Shown here piece by piece: positions 46,618-55,317 of a DNA stretch of 64,000 bases. The DNA is taken from positions 103,127 through 167,126 of the forward strand of contig NZ_JADPFO010000004.1 of assembly GCF_015668515.1 (NCBI RefSeq). Direction: 5' to 3'. How positions within the stretch are numbered: the stretch's first letter is position 1; each line of letters starts with the position of its first letter. The translations under genes were made by a program, and so were the position numbers. The DNA comes from Paraclostridium tenue (GTDB lineage: Bacteria > Bacillota > Clostridia > Peptostreptococcales > Peptostreptococcaceae). The notes under the pieces are model-generated. The model searched no databases and was not told the DNA's origin. It saw only the letters and a program-made list of their open reading frames with translations.

Positions 46618-47382
46618 TTATATTTTTTTAATAGTATCTACAAATCTCTTTATTTCTATATCTGATAGCCTTAAATATTCTTTTATTTCTCCTACATACT
46701 TTAAATTTTTACTTTTTAATAAACTTTGAGCTGAATCCATAGCCTTTCCTCTTAAGATATATGCTTTTTGTACATACATCTTTGATTGTGCTAGTTTTTT
46801 AGTATCTTTATCATTTGAAAGATTTGGTACTTTCATCTTTTCATATGTTTTAACTACTTCTTCACACATATCTTTAGCATAGGAAACATCTTTTTTTGCA
46901 TTTTTTATTGTTTCAGAGTTAATTTTTAAATGCTTCATATCCGGCATACATTCTCTCATAGGAACTAAAGCTTTTCTTTCTATAGAATAAATATTTTCTT
47001 TGAATTTATTTATAATCTCTTTATCACTTTTTTCTTTTGGTTTGGCATTTTTTGATTTATTATAATCTTTATTTATTTTGTTATCTTCTATATCTTCCTC
47101 TAAAATCTCTTTATTAACTTTAGATTTGTTTTCATTTGATTTTTTTGGATTTTTTTTATTTGATACATTTGTATATTTTTCATCTAATGCATATGCTTTA
47201 TAATCTAACATATCTTCCATTTTATTTAATGTACTTATATATATATTACTAATTACTATAACACTGGCAATAACTATATAGATACTCCCATATATACTAG
47301 CTCGTTTAAAATCTCTTCTATTTTTAAATAAAGTCCATAACGGTAATATATATAAGATTAAAATTACTAATGCCCATCTCAC
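46618..47382 (-). CDS. Hypothetical membrane protein with two N-terminal helices
   Basis: I do not recognise this 254-aa protein. It starts at GTG, 8 nt after AAGGAG. Two hydrophobic segments (~2-18 and ~30-50) are followed by a lysine/asparagine-rich linker (~70-130) and a helical C-terminal region (~140-254) with KSKNLKYVGEIKEYL near the end. The C-terminal part probably lies in the cytoplasm or outside as one domain; sidedness is not clear. It is a single gene with its own terminator. Confidence 0.72.
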   Translation of the reverse strand: MRWALVILILYILPLWTLFKNRRDFKRASIYGSIYIVIASVIVISNIYISTLNKMEDMLDYKAYALDEKYTNVSNKKNPKKSNENKSKVNKEILEEDIEDNKINKDYNKSKNAKPKEKSDKEIINKFKENIYSIERKALVPMRECMPDMKHLKINSETIKNAKKDVSYAKDMCEEVVKTYEKMKVPNLSNDKDTKKLAQSKMYVQKAYILRGKAMDSAQSLLKSKNLKYVGEIKEYLRLSDIEIKRFVDTIKKI

Positions 47383-47455
47383 ATTAACAACTCCTTTACA
47401 TAAATTTTATGTATTAGGCTAACCATATCTTATAGTATTTACCAGATTATATTAA

Positions 47456-48148
47456 TTAATCCATAATTTTTATTATATTAAAATTTGTATAATCACATGA
47501 TACCAATTTATATTCAACTTCATTTCGTATTCCTTCTAATCCCATCTTAAAAGATTCTTTACCATGAAGATGTCCATATATAACTTTTTCAACACAATAT
47601 TCTTCATATATATCTGTAAACAATGATGATTCTAATTTATCATTAGTAGGTGGATAATGAGTTATTACAATTATTTTTTTAAATCCTGCTTTTTTAGCTG
47701 CATCTAAAGAAAGCTTTAACCTATGAGCTTCCCTTTTATAAATTTTTTCATCTTCTTGTGTGAACTTAAAGTCATTTGGGCATATCCAACCTCTAGTTCC
47801 ACAGATAGCATAATCTTTATATGAGTAAAAATTGTTTTGCAAAAAACTCATATTTTCATAAAGCTTATTCAATTTAGTTACAGTAGTCCACCAATAGTCA
47901 TGATTCCCTTTTACAAATATCTTTTTGCCAGGAAGTTTATGTATTATATCTAAATCTTGCTCCGCTTCATTCATATTTATACCCCAAGATGTATCTCCTA
48001 CAACTAACACTATATCATCATCTTTAACTTGGCTTTTCCAACTATTAATTATTTTTTCTTCGTGATTATCCCAATTGTCTCCGAATATATTCATAGGTTT
48101 ATTAACTGCAGTTGAAAAATGTAAATCTCCTATTGCATATAAACTCAT
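47456..48148 (-). CDS. Metallophosphoesterase
   Basis: This 230-aa calcineurin-like phosphoesterase has all metal motifs: GDLHFS (~7), VVGDTSWG (~50), KGNHDYWW (~80), VITHYPP (~165), and YGHLHG (~190). It resembles the COG1768 group of predicted phosphohydrolases. The substrate is unknown. It lies 47 nt after relQ in the same direction, so it may share its mRNA. Confidence 0.88.
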   Translation of the reverse strand: MSLYAIGDLHFSTAVNKPMNIFGDNWDNHEEKIINSWKSQVKDDDIVLVVGDTSWGINMNEAEQDLDIIHKLPGKKIFVKGNHDYWWTTVTKLNKLYENMSFLQNNFYSYKDYAICGTRGWICPNDFKFTQEDEKIYKREAHRLKLSLDAAKKAGFKKIIVITHYPPTNDKLESSLFTDIYEEYCVEKVIYGHLHGKESFKMGLEGIRNEVEYKLVSCDYTNFNIIKIMD

Positions 48149-48175
48149 ATTAATGTCCTTTCTTTATTTTAAAAT

Positions 48176-48214
48176 TAAAAAAAGAAGCGAGATTTCTACC
48201 CTCTTCTTTTTTTA
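48176..48214 (-). terminator. Terminator overlapping the end of relQ
   Basis: The stem AAAAAAAGAAG / CTTCTTTTTTT (48178-48188 with 48202-48212) surrounds the relQ stop codon and is followed by U-rich RNA on the minus strand. Confidence 0.6.
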
Positions 48215-48990
48215 TTATACCCTTCTAACAAAGTATCTATCTCACTTTTTAGAGCTATTATTTCAGTTATATCTTTCTCACTATCAATTTTATCTAATCT
48301 TCTTTGATATATTATAGCTTTTTGAGTTTCTCCTAGATCATATAATTCTTGTATCTTACCTAATACATCTCTTACTGTTATAGATTTTACTTGATACATT
48401 ACTTGAGCTTTCATTATATGTTCTCTAATTTCACTCATTTCTTGATCTAATAAAAATGCTGCATCAGCTGCTCTTCTTAATCTCATTGCTAAGTCTTCTG
48501 GTATGTAATGTTCATATTTATATTTTAATGAATGTTCTATAGTTGCCCAAAAGTTCATAGCTAATGTTCTTATTTGTATTTCACATAAAATTTCCTTATA
48601 TCCGTGTGCTGTATTTATAGGATATTTTATTATTACATGATAACTTCTATATCCACTATCTTTAAAATTTTCTATATAGTCTTTCTCATAAACTATTTTC
48701 ATATCATTTCTTGATCTTATAAGTTCAACTATTGTATATATATCTTCAACAAACTGGCACATTATTCTTATACCAGCTATATCTTCCATTTCCTCTATAT
48801 CTGAAATATCTAATCTTTTTGCTTTAGATATTATTGATGCTATTTTTTTCGTTCTACCTGTTACAAACTCTATAGGAGAATATTCTCCTTTTTTTAAAAG
48901 CTCTTTTCTTATATTCTTAAACTTAACTTTAAGTTCTTCAACAGCGTGTTCATAAGGAACAAGTATCTTATCCCACTTTTCGTATTCCAT
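48196..48990 (-). CDS. relQ: Small alarmone synthetase RelQ
   Basis: This 264-aa single-domain (p)ppGpp synthetase lacks the HD hydrolase domain of RelA/SpoT. Synthetase motifs are visible: VTGRTKKIASIISKAKR, EEMEDIAGIRIMC, SGYRSYHVIIKYP, and EIQIRTLAMNFWATIEH. The C-terminal helix (~195-264) fits the RelQ tetramer interface. It makes (p)ppGpp or pGpp under stress. The following metallophosphoesterase may be cotranscribed. Confidence 0.94.
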   Translation of the reverse strand: MEYEKWDKILVPYEHAVEELKVKFKNIRKELLKKGEYSPIEFVTGRTKKIASIISKAKRLDISDIEEMEDIAGIRIMCQFVEDIYTIVELIRSRNDMKIVYEKDYIENFKDSGYRSYHVIIKYPINTAHGYKEILCEIQIRTLAMNFWATIEHSLKYKYEHYIPEDLAMRLRRAADAAFLLDQEMSEIREHIMKAQVMYQVKSITVRDVLGKIQELYDLGETQKAIIYQRRLDKIDSEKDITEIIALKSEIDTLLEGYNKKRRG

Positions 48991-49048
48991 TATTTCTCAC
49001 CCTTTATTTTCAAATTTACCAACTTCTATATTTTAACATAATTTCTAA

Positions 49049-49954
49049 TCATTTTGTATAATAAAGAACATCTCCATCTCTTAAATCATAATTTAGTTCT
49101 CCTAATTTTGTTAAGTAACTTATCATACTTACCAATGTTGACTTAAAAAAATGATATTCTTTATAATTATAACTTAATTTATTATTGTTTAATATAGTTT
49201 TTAATATAGATTCTAAATTTTTAGGTTCTTTAGTTAATTCTCTTAATTGATTTAAATATTTCATTACACAAAGTTCATGTTTTTTAGCCAATTCTAAGGC
49301 TTCATTTCTACTTAATACTTTTTTTCCATGACCTAATACAACATACTCAAAGTCTATAATTTCTAATATGCTTAATGATTTTAAATAGGCTTCTATATCA
49401 AATAAAAATAACAATTCAAATTTACTTAGTAGCTCTTCACTTACTAATGTATCACCTATGAAAAATACTTTATCTTTAGTAAGAACACCTATAGACCCTA
49501 GTGTATGTCCTTTTAAATCTATTATATCTATATATTCATTATTTATTATAATTCTACCTGGTTCTATTGTTTTATCTATATTAACTGTTTCCATATTTTT
49601 ATTTGTTAGTATAGTATTTAAAAACTCATTAGTGTTTCCACCCATTATATATGCTGAAAATAAAATTGGATTATCAATATAAGGTTTACTATCTTTACTA
49701 GACATGTTAATCAGATCTTTAAATTTATCTTTGAATTGATAACCTGCACCATAATGATCATTATGTTCATGTGTATTTATTATCCATTTTACTTCTATGC
49801 CATCTTTTTCAAGGTCTCTTATTATATTTCTTGGTCTAGCTCCTGGTAATCCTGGGTCTATAATTAGTGCACTTTTGTCTTCAAATATATAAACGCCTGT
49901 ATTAGTACCACCTTTTATATAAAAAGAGTTTCCCTTTATATTTATTAGCCTCAT
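49049..49954 (-). CDS. MBL-fold metallo-hydrolase
   Basis: This ~301-aa metallo-beta-lactamase-fold protein has the zinc motif THEHNDHYGAG, and later GHTLGSIG, FIGDTL and GHGK. A C-terminal helical extension (~215-300) is winged-helix-like and may recognise RNA or protein. The substrate is unknown. The ATG ending at 49954 lies 8 nt after AAGG and is preferred over the GTG at 49963. It is 10 nt after the YkgJ-type gene. Confidence 0.87.
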   Translation of the reverse strand: MRLINIKGNSFYIKGGTNTGVYIFEDKSALIIDPGLPGARPRNIIRDLEKDGIEVKWIINTHEHNDHYGAGYQFKDKFKDLINMSSKDSKPYIDNPILFSAYIMGGNTNEFLNTILTNKNMETVNIDKTIEPGRIIINNEYIDIIDLKGHTLGSIGVLTKDKVFFIGDTLVSEELLSKFELLFLFDIEAYLKSLSILEIIDFEYVVLGHGKKVLSRNEALELAKKHELCVMKYLNQLRELTKEPKNLESILKTILNNNKLSYNYKEYHFFKSTLVSMISYLTKLGELNYDLRDGDVLYYTK

Positions 49955-49964
49955 TAGAATCACC

Positions 49965-50693
49965 TTACAATACTATTTTTTTTAATCTTCTTAATGCCCT
50001 ACTCCTAATATTTTCGTCTTTTGATACCTTTATCTTTATATTATACGCCACATCTTCATATAATAAAGACTCTATAAAATATTCAACGATACCTCTATCT
50101 TTAAATTCTATATCAATAACTCCACTTGAATATATCTTAGAATCTAAAATCATTAATGAATCAGAAAAATTTAATCTTTCATGCTTTTCTAAGTATCTCT
50201 CACTTGGTTTAAAATCTTCACAATAGTTTATTTTATAATTTACAACATCATCATTAATATCAAAACCATATTTAGATTTTATTAAATTTGCATAATCTTT
50301 ATTTCTCTTATTTATATTGTTTAAATTCAAATTATAATCGCTTTTAATCCAGTGTCCATAAATCCTACAATTTAAAGGTCTAACTTCATATATTAAACAT
50401 CTGTTGTCTTCATCTTTAAAAGGACACGGACTCTTTTTTATATACTCTAAGAAGTAATAATCTATTACCTTGTCTAAACATCTTTTTCTTAAATCTTTAT
50501 TGTTTTTTAAGTGGTTATATATATTTATAAACTCTACTAAGTTTATACCTACTGATTCCATACAACAATTTCCACATCCAGTGCAATCTCCACTTGGTAC
50601 AGTTTCATATACTTTATTTAATTCACTGATTAAACCATTGTTTTTAGCAAACTCTATGCTTTTCTCTATATCAATCTTTTTTAGGCTAGCCAT
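49965..50693 (-). CDS. YkgJ-type cysteine-cluster protein
   Basis: This 242-aa protein has a YkgJ (CxxCxxCC) cluster (CTGCGNCCMESVG at ~36-48) and CPFKDEDNRCLIYEVRPLNC (~95-115), suggesting zinc or iron-sulfur binding. The rest is helical with charged segments. Function is unknown. It leads the MBL hydrolase gene and is probably cotranscribed with it. It is divergent from the 82-aa gene. Confidence 0.85.
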   Translation of the reverse strand: MASLKKIDIEKSIEFAKNNGLISELNKVYETVPSGDCTGCGNCCMESVGINLVEFINIYNHLKNNKDLRKRCLDKVIDYYFLEYIKKSPCPFKDEDNRCLIYEVRPLNCRIYGHWIKSDYNLNLNNINKRNKDYANLIKSKYGFDINDDVVNYKINYCEDFKPSERYLEKHERLNFSDSLMILDSKIYSSGVIDIEFKDRGIVEYFIESLLYEDVAYNIKIKVSKDENIRSRALRRLKKIVL

Positions 50694-50778
50694 TATTATT
50701 ACTCCTTGTTATAATTATTAGGTTAATACAAACAATTATTATAACACATTTTTTTGAATTTTATAGGAGGTACTTTAT

Positions 50779-51027
50779 ATGAATAGATATACTAAGGTTA
50801 TAAATATGATGGAAAGTTACTATACAAAAGACTACGAGAAAAAGAAAAAAAATGTAACTAAAATCAGAGAAGTAAGAGAAGAAACAGTTAGAAAATTCTT
50901 CTTACAAGGTGACTGTGAAGTTTTAGTTATATTAGAAGACAGTGGAAGAGAAATTTTAATAGATGACTTCTCTCCAGAAGAAGAAATAAGAAAGTATTTA
51001 GGTCCTAAATTTGTTAATAAAAGATAG
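50779..51027 (+). CDS. Conserved hypothetical small protein
   Basis: I do not recognise this 82-aa basic/acidic protein. It has a good AGGAGG site 8 nt before the ATG. The N-half is lysine-rich (KDYEKKKKNVTKIREVREE) and the C-half is beta-like (CEVLVILEDSGREILIDDFSPEEE). It is not membrane-bound. It has a strong terminator 5 nt past its stop and is divergent from the YkgJ gene. Confidence 0.8.
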   Translation: MNRYTKVINMMESYYTKDYEKKKKNVTKIREVREETVRKFFLQGDCEVLVILEDSGREILIDDFSPEEEIRKYLGPKFVNKR

Positions 51028-51029
51028 TT

Positions 51030-51062
51030 TTATATCCCTAACAATTTGTTAGGGATATTTTT
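51030..51062 (+). terminator. Terminator after the 82-aa protein gene
   Basis: A 13-bp stem (ATATCCCTAACAA / TTGTTAGGGATAT) is followed by TTTTTAT. Confidence 0.9.
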
Positions 51063-51119
51063 ATACTTTTTTATTTTTTCTGTATAAAACTATAAATATT
51101 GTTAATAATACTAGTATAT

Positions 51120-51186
51120 AAACAATATTTAACTCAATCTCCCCCAATTATGAGCTTTCATTCCCCTATGAAAGCTCTTTTTTTTA
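51120..51186 (+). ncRNA. Candidate small RNA with two C-rich motifs
   Basis: A strong plus-strand terminator hairpin (GAGCTTTCAT 51152-51161 with ATGAAAGCTC 51168-51177, then eight T) has no coding gene upstream; the previous gene already ends at its own terminator at 51030-51062. The hairpin loop is UCCCCU, and a single-stranded CUCCCCC lies just before it (51139-51145). C-rich loops of this kind are typical of Gram-positive small RNAs that pair with Shine-Dalgarno sequences (RsaE/RoxS/FsrA type). The 5' end is a guess; AT-rich -10 candidates lie at 51083-51088 and 51115-51122. Confidence 0.6.
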
Positions 51187-51260
51187 TTATATATATTGTT
51201 ATTTTTAATATATAATATATAATAATTTACTAAGTAATTATTAAAAAGGAGCTGTTGTTT

Positions 51261-51602
51261 ATGATAAAAATATATAACTTAAACTTAGATACAGATTTTG
51301 ATTATAGAATTATAAGAGAAGAGAATGATGATGTTGATTTATTCATTGATGTCAATTATAGAAGTGTAGATATAGATTGCTCTGATAATAGCTTCTTTTC
51401 ATCTAGAGTTCAATTTCCTTTTGTTAGGTCCATTATACTGAGATTTAATAAATCTAGTAATTCAATGACGGTTCACTTTATGAGAGATATAGATTTATTT
51501 TCCGCATTTGCAAATTTTGAAATCAATTGTGCTGATTCTAGTATATGTATTAAAAATAATCATGAAAAAGTAATATTTAGTAAAAAGAAACTATCTTTAT
51601 AA
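51261..51602 (+). CDS. Hypothetical small protein
   Basis: I do not recognise this ~113-aa protein. It starts at ATG, 9 nt after AAGGAG; the TTG at 51255 is too close to that site. It is soluble and beta-rich, with alternating hydrophobic and acidic residues (DVDLFIDVNYRSVDIDCS), and has two cysteines. It is preceded by a C-rich small RNA candidate and followed by a terminator. Confidence 0.75.
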   Translation: MIKIYNLNLDTDFDYRIIREENDDVDLFIDVNYRSVDIDCSDNSFFSSRVQFPFVRSIILRFNKSSNSMTVHFMRDIDLFSAFANFEINCADSSICIKNNHEKVIFSKKKLSL

Positions 51603-51618
51603 AAATTTACTATAAAAT

Positions 51619-51648
51619 AATAAGGGGGCCTTAATAGGCCCCTTTTAA
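51619..51648. terminator. Terminator after the 113-aa protein gene
   Basis: A GC-rich stem (AAGGGGGCC / GGCCCCTT, loop TTAATA) with a TTTT tail lies between convergent genes. It is also a possible end for adhE, though 87 nt beyond the adhE stop. Confidence 0.85.
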
Positions 51649-51734
51649 TTTTATATGTTGTTAATAAAATACAATTCAATAATTTAGATTAATAAATTTA
51701 TCTTCTCTAAAATTCTAATTTTCTCATATAGCCT

Positions 51735-54365
51735 TTATTTATTTTCACCTTTTCCAAAAGCAGTTAAGTATATATCTTTTAATTCAGATACTAATGGATA
51801 TCTTGGATTTGCTGGAGTACATTGATCATCAAATGCATCTAATGCTAATTTATCAACTGATGCCATAAAGTCTTTTTCACTCACTCCACATTCAGCTATA
51901 GTTTTAGGTATATTTAATTCAACTAATAATTTGTTTATAGCATCTATTAAATTATTTACACCTTCTTCAGTAGTATTAGCTTTAAGACCTATATACTTAG
52001 CTATTTCTGCATATTTTTTATCAGCTACAAATGATTTGTATTTAGGGAATGCAGAGAACTTAGTTGGTTTAGTAGCATTATATCTTATAACATAAGGTAA
52101 TAAAACTGCATTTGCTCTACCATGTGGTATATGGAATTCTGAACCAAGCTTATGAGCTAATGAATGGTTTATACCTAAGAATGCATTTGCAAATGCCATT
52201 CCTGCCATACATGATGCATTATGCATTTTCTCTCTTGCTTCTCTGTCACTTCCATCTTTATATGCTCTTGGAAGATATTCAAATACCATTTCTATTGCTT
52301 TTATAGCTAATGCATCTGTGTAATCAGTAGCCATTACAGAAACATAAGCTTCTATAGCGTGAGTTAATACATCTACTCCTGTATCTGCTGTAACAGATTT
52401 TGGTACAGTCATTACAAAGTTTGGATCTATTATTGCTATATCTGGAGTTAATTCATAATCTGCTAAAGGATATTTAACATTGTTAACTTTATCTGTAACA
52501 ACTGCAAAAGATGTAACCTCTGAACCTGTTCCTGATGTAGTTGGTATAGCTACTAATTTAGCTTGTCTTCCTAGTTTAGGGAATTTAAATACTCTTTTTC
52601 TTATATCCATAAATCTTAATCTTAAGTCATCAAAGTCAACTTCAGGGTTTTCATAGAATAACCACATACCTTTAGCTGCATCCATTGATGAACCTCCACC
52701 TAAAGCTATTATTGTATCTGGTTTAAATTGTCTCATAACATTTGCACCATTTAATACAGTTTCTACTGATGGATCTGGTTCAACATCTGCAAATACTTCT
52801 ATCATTACTGGATTATTTCTTTTTCTTAAATGGTAAGTTAACTTATCTACATACCCTAACTGAACCATCATTCTATCTGTAACTATCATTACTCTATTAG
52901 TATCTGCCATTTTTTCTAAATAGCTTACTGAACCAAATTCATGGTAAACTCTTTCAGGTATTCTAAACCATTGCATATTGTTTCTTCTCATAGTAACTTT
53001 TTTAACATTTATTAAGTTTACTGCTGATACATTGTCTGTTGTTGAGTTATTACCCATAGATCCACATCCTAACGTTAATGATGGCATATTTACATTATAT
53101 ATATCCCCTATAGCACCGTGAGTTGATGGTGCATTAACAAGTAATCTACCTGTTCTAACCTTTTCACCAAATTCTAATATTATATCATCGTTGTGTGAGT
53201 GAATAACAGCGGAGTGTCCAAGACCTCCAAACTCTGTCATTTCAACACATCTTTGTATTCCTTCTTTATAACCTTTTACTTTATAGCAAGCTAATACTGG
53301 ACTTAATTTTTCCCTAGATAAAGGATAGTCATGTCCTACCCCTTCTAACTCTGCAACTAATATTTTTGTATCCTTTGGAGCATTTTTTATTCCTGCCATT
53401 TCAGCTATTTTATATGCACTTTGACCTACTATATTAGCATTTATTGTACAAGTTTCTTTATTTATAACTAAACCTTCTAGTAATTTCTTTTCTTCTTTAT
53501 TTACAAAGTAGCAATCATAAGCTTTCATTAAAGCTACTACGTCATCATATATTTCTTCATCTATTATTACGGCTTGTTCTGAAGCACATATCATTCCATT
53601 ATCAAATGTTTTTGATAATATTAAATCGTTTACTGCTTGTTTAATATCAGCAGTTTTTTCTATGTAACAAGGTACGTTACCTGCTCCAACTCCTAATGCT
53701 GGTTTTCCAGAAGAGTATGCAGCTTTTACCATACCAGGTCCCCCTGTTGCTAGTATTAATGATACCCCATCATTTTTCATTAATGCATTTGAAGCTTCTA
53801 TTGAAGGTTCTTCTATCCATTGGATACAATCTTTTGGGGCTCCAGCAGCTATTGCAGCATCTCTTACTACTTTCGCAGCTTCAGATGAAGACTTTTGAGC
53901 TGATGGATGGAAGCTAAATATTATTGGGTTTCTACTTTTCATAGCTATTATAGATTTAAACATTGTTGTTGAAGTTGGGTTAGTAACTGGCGTTACTCCT
54001 GCTATAACTCCTATAGGTTCTGCTATTAATTTATAATTTTCTTCTTCATTTTCTTCTATAACTCCAACAGTTTTATTGTACTTTATACTATTGTAAACGT
54101 ACTCTGTTGCAAATATATTTTTAGTTACTTTATCTTCAAAAACCCCTCTTTGAGTTTCATCTACAGCTAGTTGAGCAAGTTCTATATGTTTATCAAGACC
54201 ACACTTTGCCATTTCTTTAACAATTTTATCTACAGCTTTTTGGTCTAATTTTAACATCTCTTTTTTAGCCTTGTTAGCTTTTTCGACCAAAACATTTACT
54301 CTTTCTTCTGCTGTTAATTCTTTCTTAGTCCCCATATTTACTACTTTTTTAGCTTCTTTACTCAT
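51735..54365 (-). CDS. adhE: Bifunctional acetaldehyde-CoA/alcohol dehydrogenase
   Basis: This 876-aa cytosolic fermentative enzyme reduces acetyl-CoA to acetaldehyde and then ethanol, regenerating NAD+. The N-terminal aldehyde dehydrogenase part (~25-455) has its catalytic Cys in NGMICASEQ. The C-terminal iron alcohol dehydrogenase part (~475-870) has GGGSSMDAAKGMW, PTTSGTGSEVTSFAV and the metal-site segment NHSLAHKLGSEFHIPHG. It is long enough to form spirosomes as in E. coli. A sigma-A promoter and a Rex-like operator precede it. Confidence 0.97.
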   Translation of the reverse strand: MSKEAKKVVNMGTKKELTAEERVNVLVEKANKAKKEMLKLDQKAVDKIVKEMAKCGLDKHIELAQLAVDETQRGVFEDKVTKNIFATEYVYNSIKYNKTVGVIEENEEENYKLIAEPIGVIAGVTPVTNPTSTTMFKSIIAMKSRNPIIFSFHPSAQKSSSEAAKVVRDAAIAAGAPKDCIQWIEEPSIEASNALMKNDGVSLILATGGPGMVKAAYSSGKPALGVGAGNVPCYIEKTADIKQAVNDLILSKTFDNGMICASEQAVIIDEEIYDDVVALMKAYDCYFVNKEEKKLLEGLVINKETCTINANIVGQSAYKIAEMAGIKNAPKDTKILVAELEGVGHDYPLSREKLSPVLACYKVKGYKEGIQRCVEMTEFGGLGHSAVIHSHNDDIILEFGEKVRTGRLLVNAPSTHGAIGDIYNVNMPSLTLGCGSMGNNSTTDNVSAVNLINVKKVTMRRNNMQWFRIPERVYHEFGSVSYLEKMADTNRVMIVTDRMMVQLGYVDKLTYHLRKRNNPVMIEVFADVEPDPSVETVLNGANVMRQFKPDTIIALGGGSSMDAAKGMWLFYENPEVDFDDLRLRFMDIRKRVFKFPKLGRQAKLVAIPTTSGTGSEVTSFAVVTDKVNNVKYPLADYELTPDIAIIDPNFVMTVPKSVTADTGVDVLTHAIEAYVSVMATDYTDALAIKAIEMVFEYLPRAYKDGSDREAREKMHNASCMAGMAFANAFLGINHSLAHKLGSEFHIPHGRANAVLLPYVIRYNATKPTKFSAFPKYKSFVADKKYAEIAKYIGLKANTTEEGVNNLIDAINKLLVELNIPKTIAECGVSEKDFMASVDKLALDAFDDQCTPANPRYPLVSELKDIYLTAFGKGENK

Positions 54366-54401
54366 TTTAAAACCCTCCCAAAATGTTGTTTATTTATTTC
54401 A

Positions 54402-54419
54402 ATGTTAGTTATTTAACAA
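54402..54419 (-). promoter_or_regulatory. Rex-like operator of adhE
   Basis: ATGTTA-N6-TAACAA (54402-54407 and 54414-54419) fits the Rex consensus TTGTTA-N6-TAACAA at 11 of 12 positions. It lies about 7-24 nt downstream of the predicted adhE transcription start, a good place for repression. Rex senses the NADH/NAD+ ratio and controls adhE in clostridia. Confidence 0.75.
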
Positions 54420-54432
54420 TATTTATGTTTAT

Positions 54433-54461
54433 ATAATATACCTATCAAAAAAGAATGTCAA
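54433..54461 (-). promoter_or_regulatory. Sigma-A promoter of adhE
   Basis: On the minus strand a perfect -35 TTGACA (complement of 54456-54461) is followed after 17 nt by -10 TATTAT (complement of 54433-54438). It is one of the best promoters in the window. Confidence 0.85.
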
Positions 54462-54550
54462 TCATTTTTTGTTAATTTTTTATCCATTATTTAATGTTGT
54501 AAAATATATAATAATCTAATTATTTTTGATATTAACTTTAGTATCTTAAA

Positions 54551-54599
54551 ATAAAAAAATCCATCTGATTTATTGAAAATCAGATGGATTTTTTTATAT
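54551..54599 (-). terminator. Terminator after the DUF4230 gene
   Basis: A 19-bp stem (arms at about 54553-54571 and 54579-54597, core ATCCATCTGATTT) with a seven-base loop has a U run on the minus strand. Confidence 0.92.
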
Positions 54600-54607
54600 T
54601 ATATTTA

Positions 54608-55207
54608 TTACTTAAAATTAATTATTACTTCTTCATACCCTAAGTTCTTCAAGCTATTTTCCAAACTCTTTTTTACACTACGACTTATATCATTCATAAA
54701 GCCTTCTTTTATAATTTTTTTCTCATATTCTTTTTTACTATTTGCCAATTCATCTATAACTTCATTTGTTTTTACTCTATTAAATAATGCATTTTTTACA
54801 TCATAAATAAATATATTTTCTTCATCTATGTAGTGATCTATAATACTACACTTTGCTACATTTACAGTTATAGAGTCTTTTTTTACATTATCTATAGTAA
54901 TATCCTTTGAATTTACACCACCCTTTACTACTCCATTGTACTTTATAATAAATGATTTTTCTGTGAAAGGTATCTTGATATTTTTAAAGCTTCTGTCTTT
55001 CTTAATAGTTACTATATTGCTGTAATTATATTTAGATGTTGATAGTTCTAATACTTGTTCTATAGTATTTAATACTTTCGATGTATCTTTTGGAGCTTTT
55101 TCGGAAAAGATTAATTTTAAAGATAGTGTTATTCCCAATATGATTCCTATAATTATAAATATTAATAAAACTTTATTGTTATTAATTTTTTTACGTTTTT
55201 GTAACAA
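54608..55207 (-). CDS. DUF4230 family membrane-anchored protein
   Basis: This 199-aa protein has one N-terminal membrane helix (~12-33) and an outer or periplasm-like domain (~45-199). The family-like segment ELSTSKYNYSNIVTIKKD is followed by IPFTEKSFIIKYNGVVKGGV. Function is unknown. It is a single gene, divergent from the pyrophosphatase gene. Confidence 0.85.
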   Translation of the reverse strand: MLQKRKKINNNKVLLIFIIIGIILGITLSLKLIFSEKAPKDTSKVLNTIEQVLELSTSKYNYSNIVTIKKDRSFKNIKIPFTEKSFIIKYNGVVKGGVNSKDITIDNVKKDSITVNVAKCSIIDHYIDEENIFIYDVKNALFNRVKTNEVIDELANSKKEYEKKIIKEGFMNDISRSVKKSLENSLKNLGYEEVIINFK

Positions 55208-55225
55208 AATTTCCCCTCCTTTTGA

Positions 55226-55231
55226 TATAAT
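55226..55231 (+). promoter_or_regulatory. Candidate -10 of ppaC
   Basis: A perfect TATAAT about 87 nt before the ppaC ATG; no good -35 is seen at 17 nt (AACAAA). Low support. Confidence 0.4.
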
Positions 55232-55317
55232 ATAAGTTACGATTAAAAAGTTTTAAATTTGTATACTTAAATAAAAATTAATACATAATTTTTTTCAAAT
55301 ATGAAAGGAGACTTAAA

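Noticed and set aside
51151..51216. A 21-codon open frame starting at the ATG inside the C-rich RNA hairpin.
   Set aside because: It has no Shine-Dalgarno sequence, overlaps the terminator stem, and runs into poly-T.
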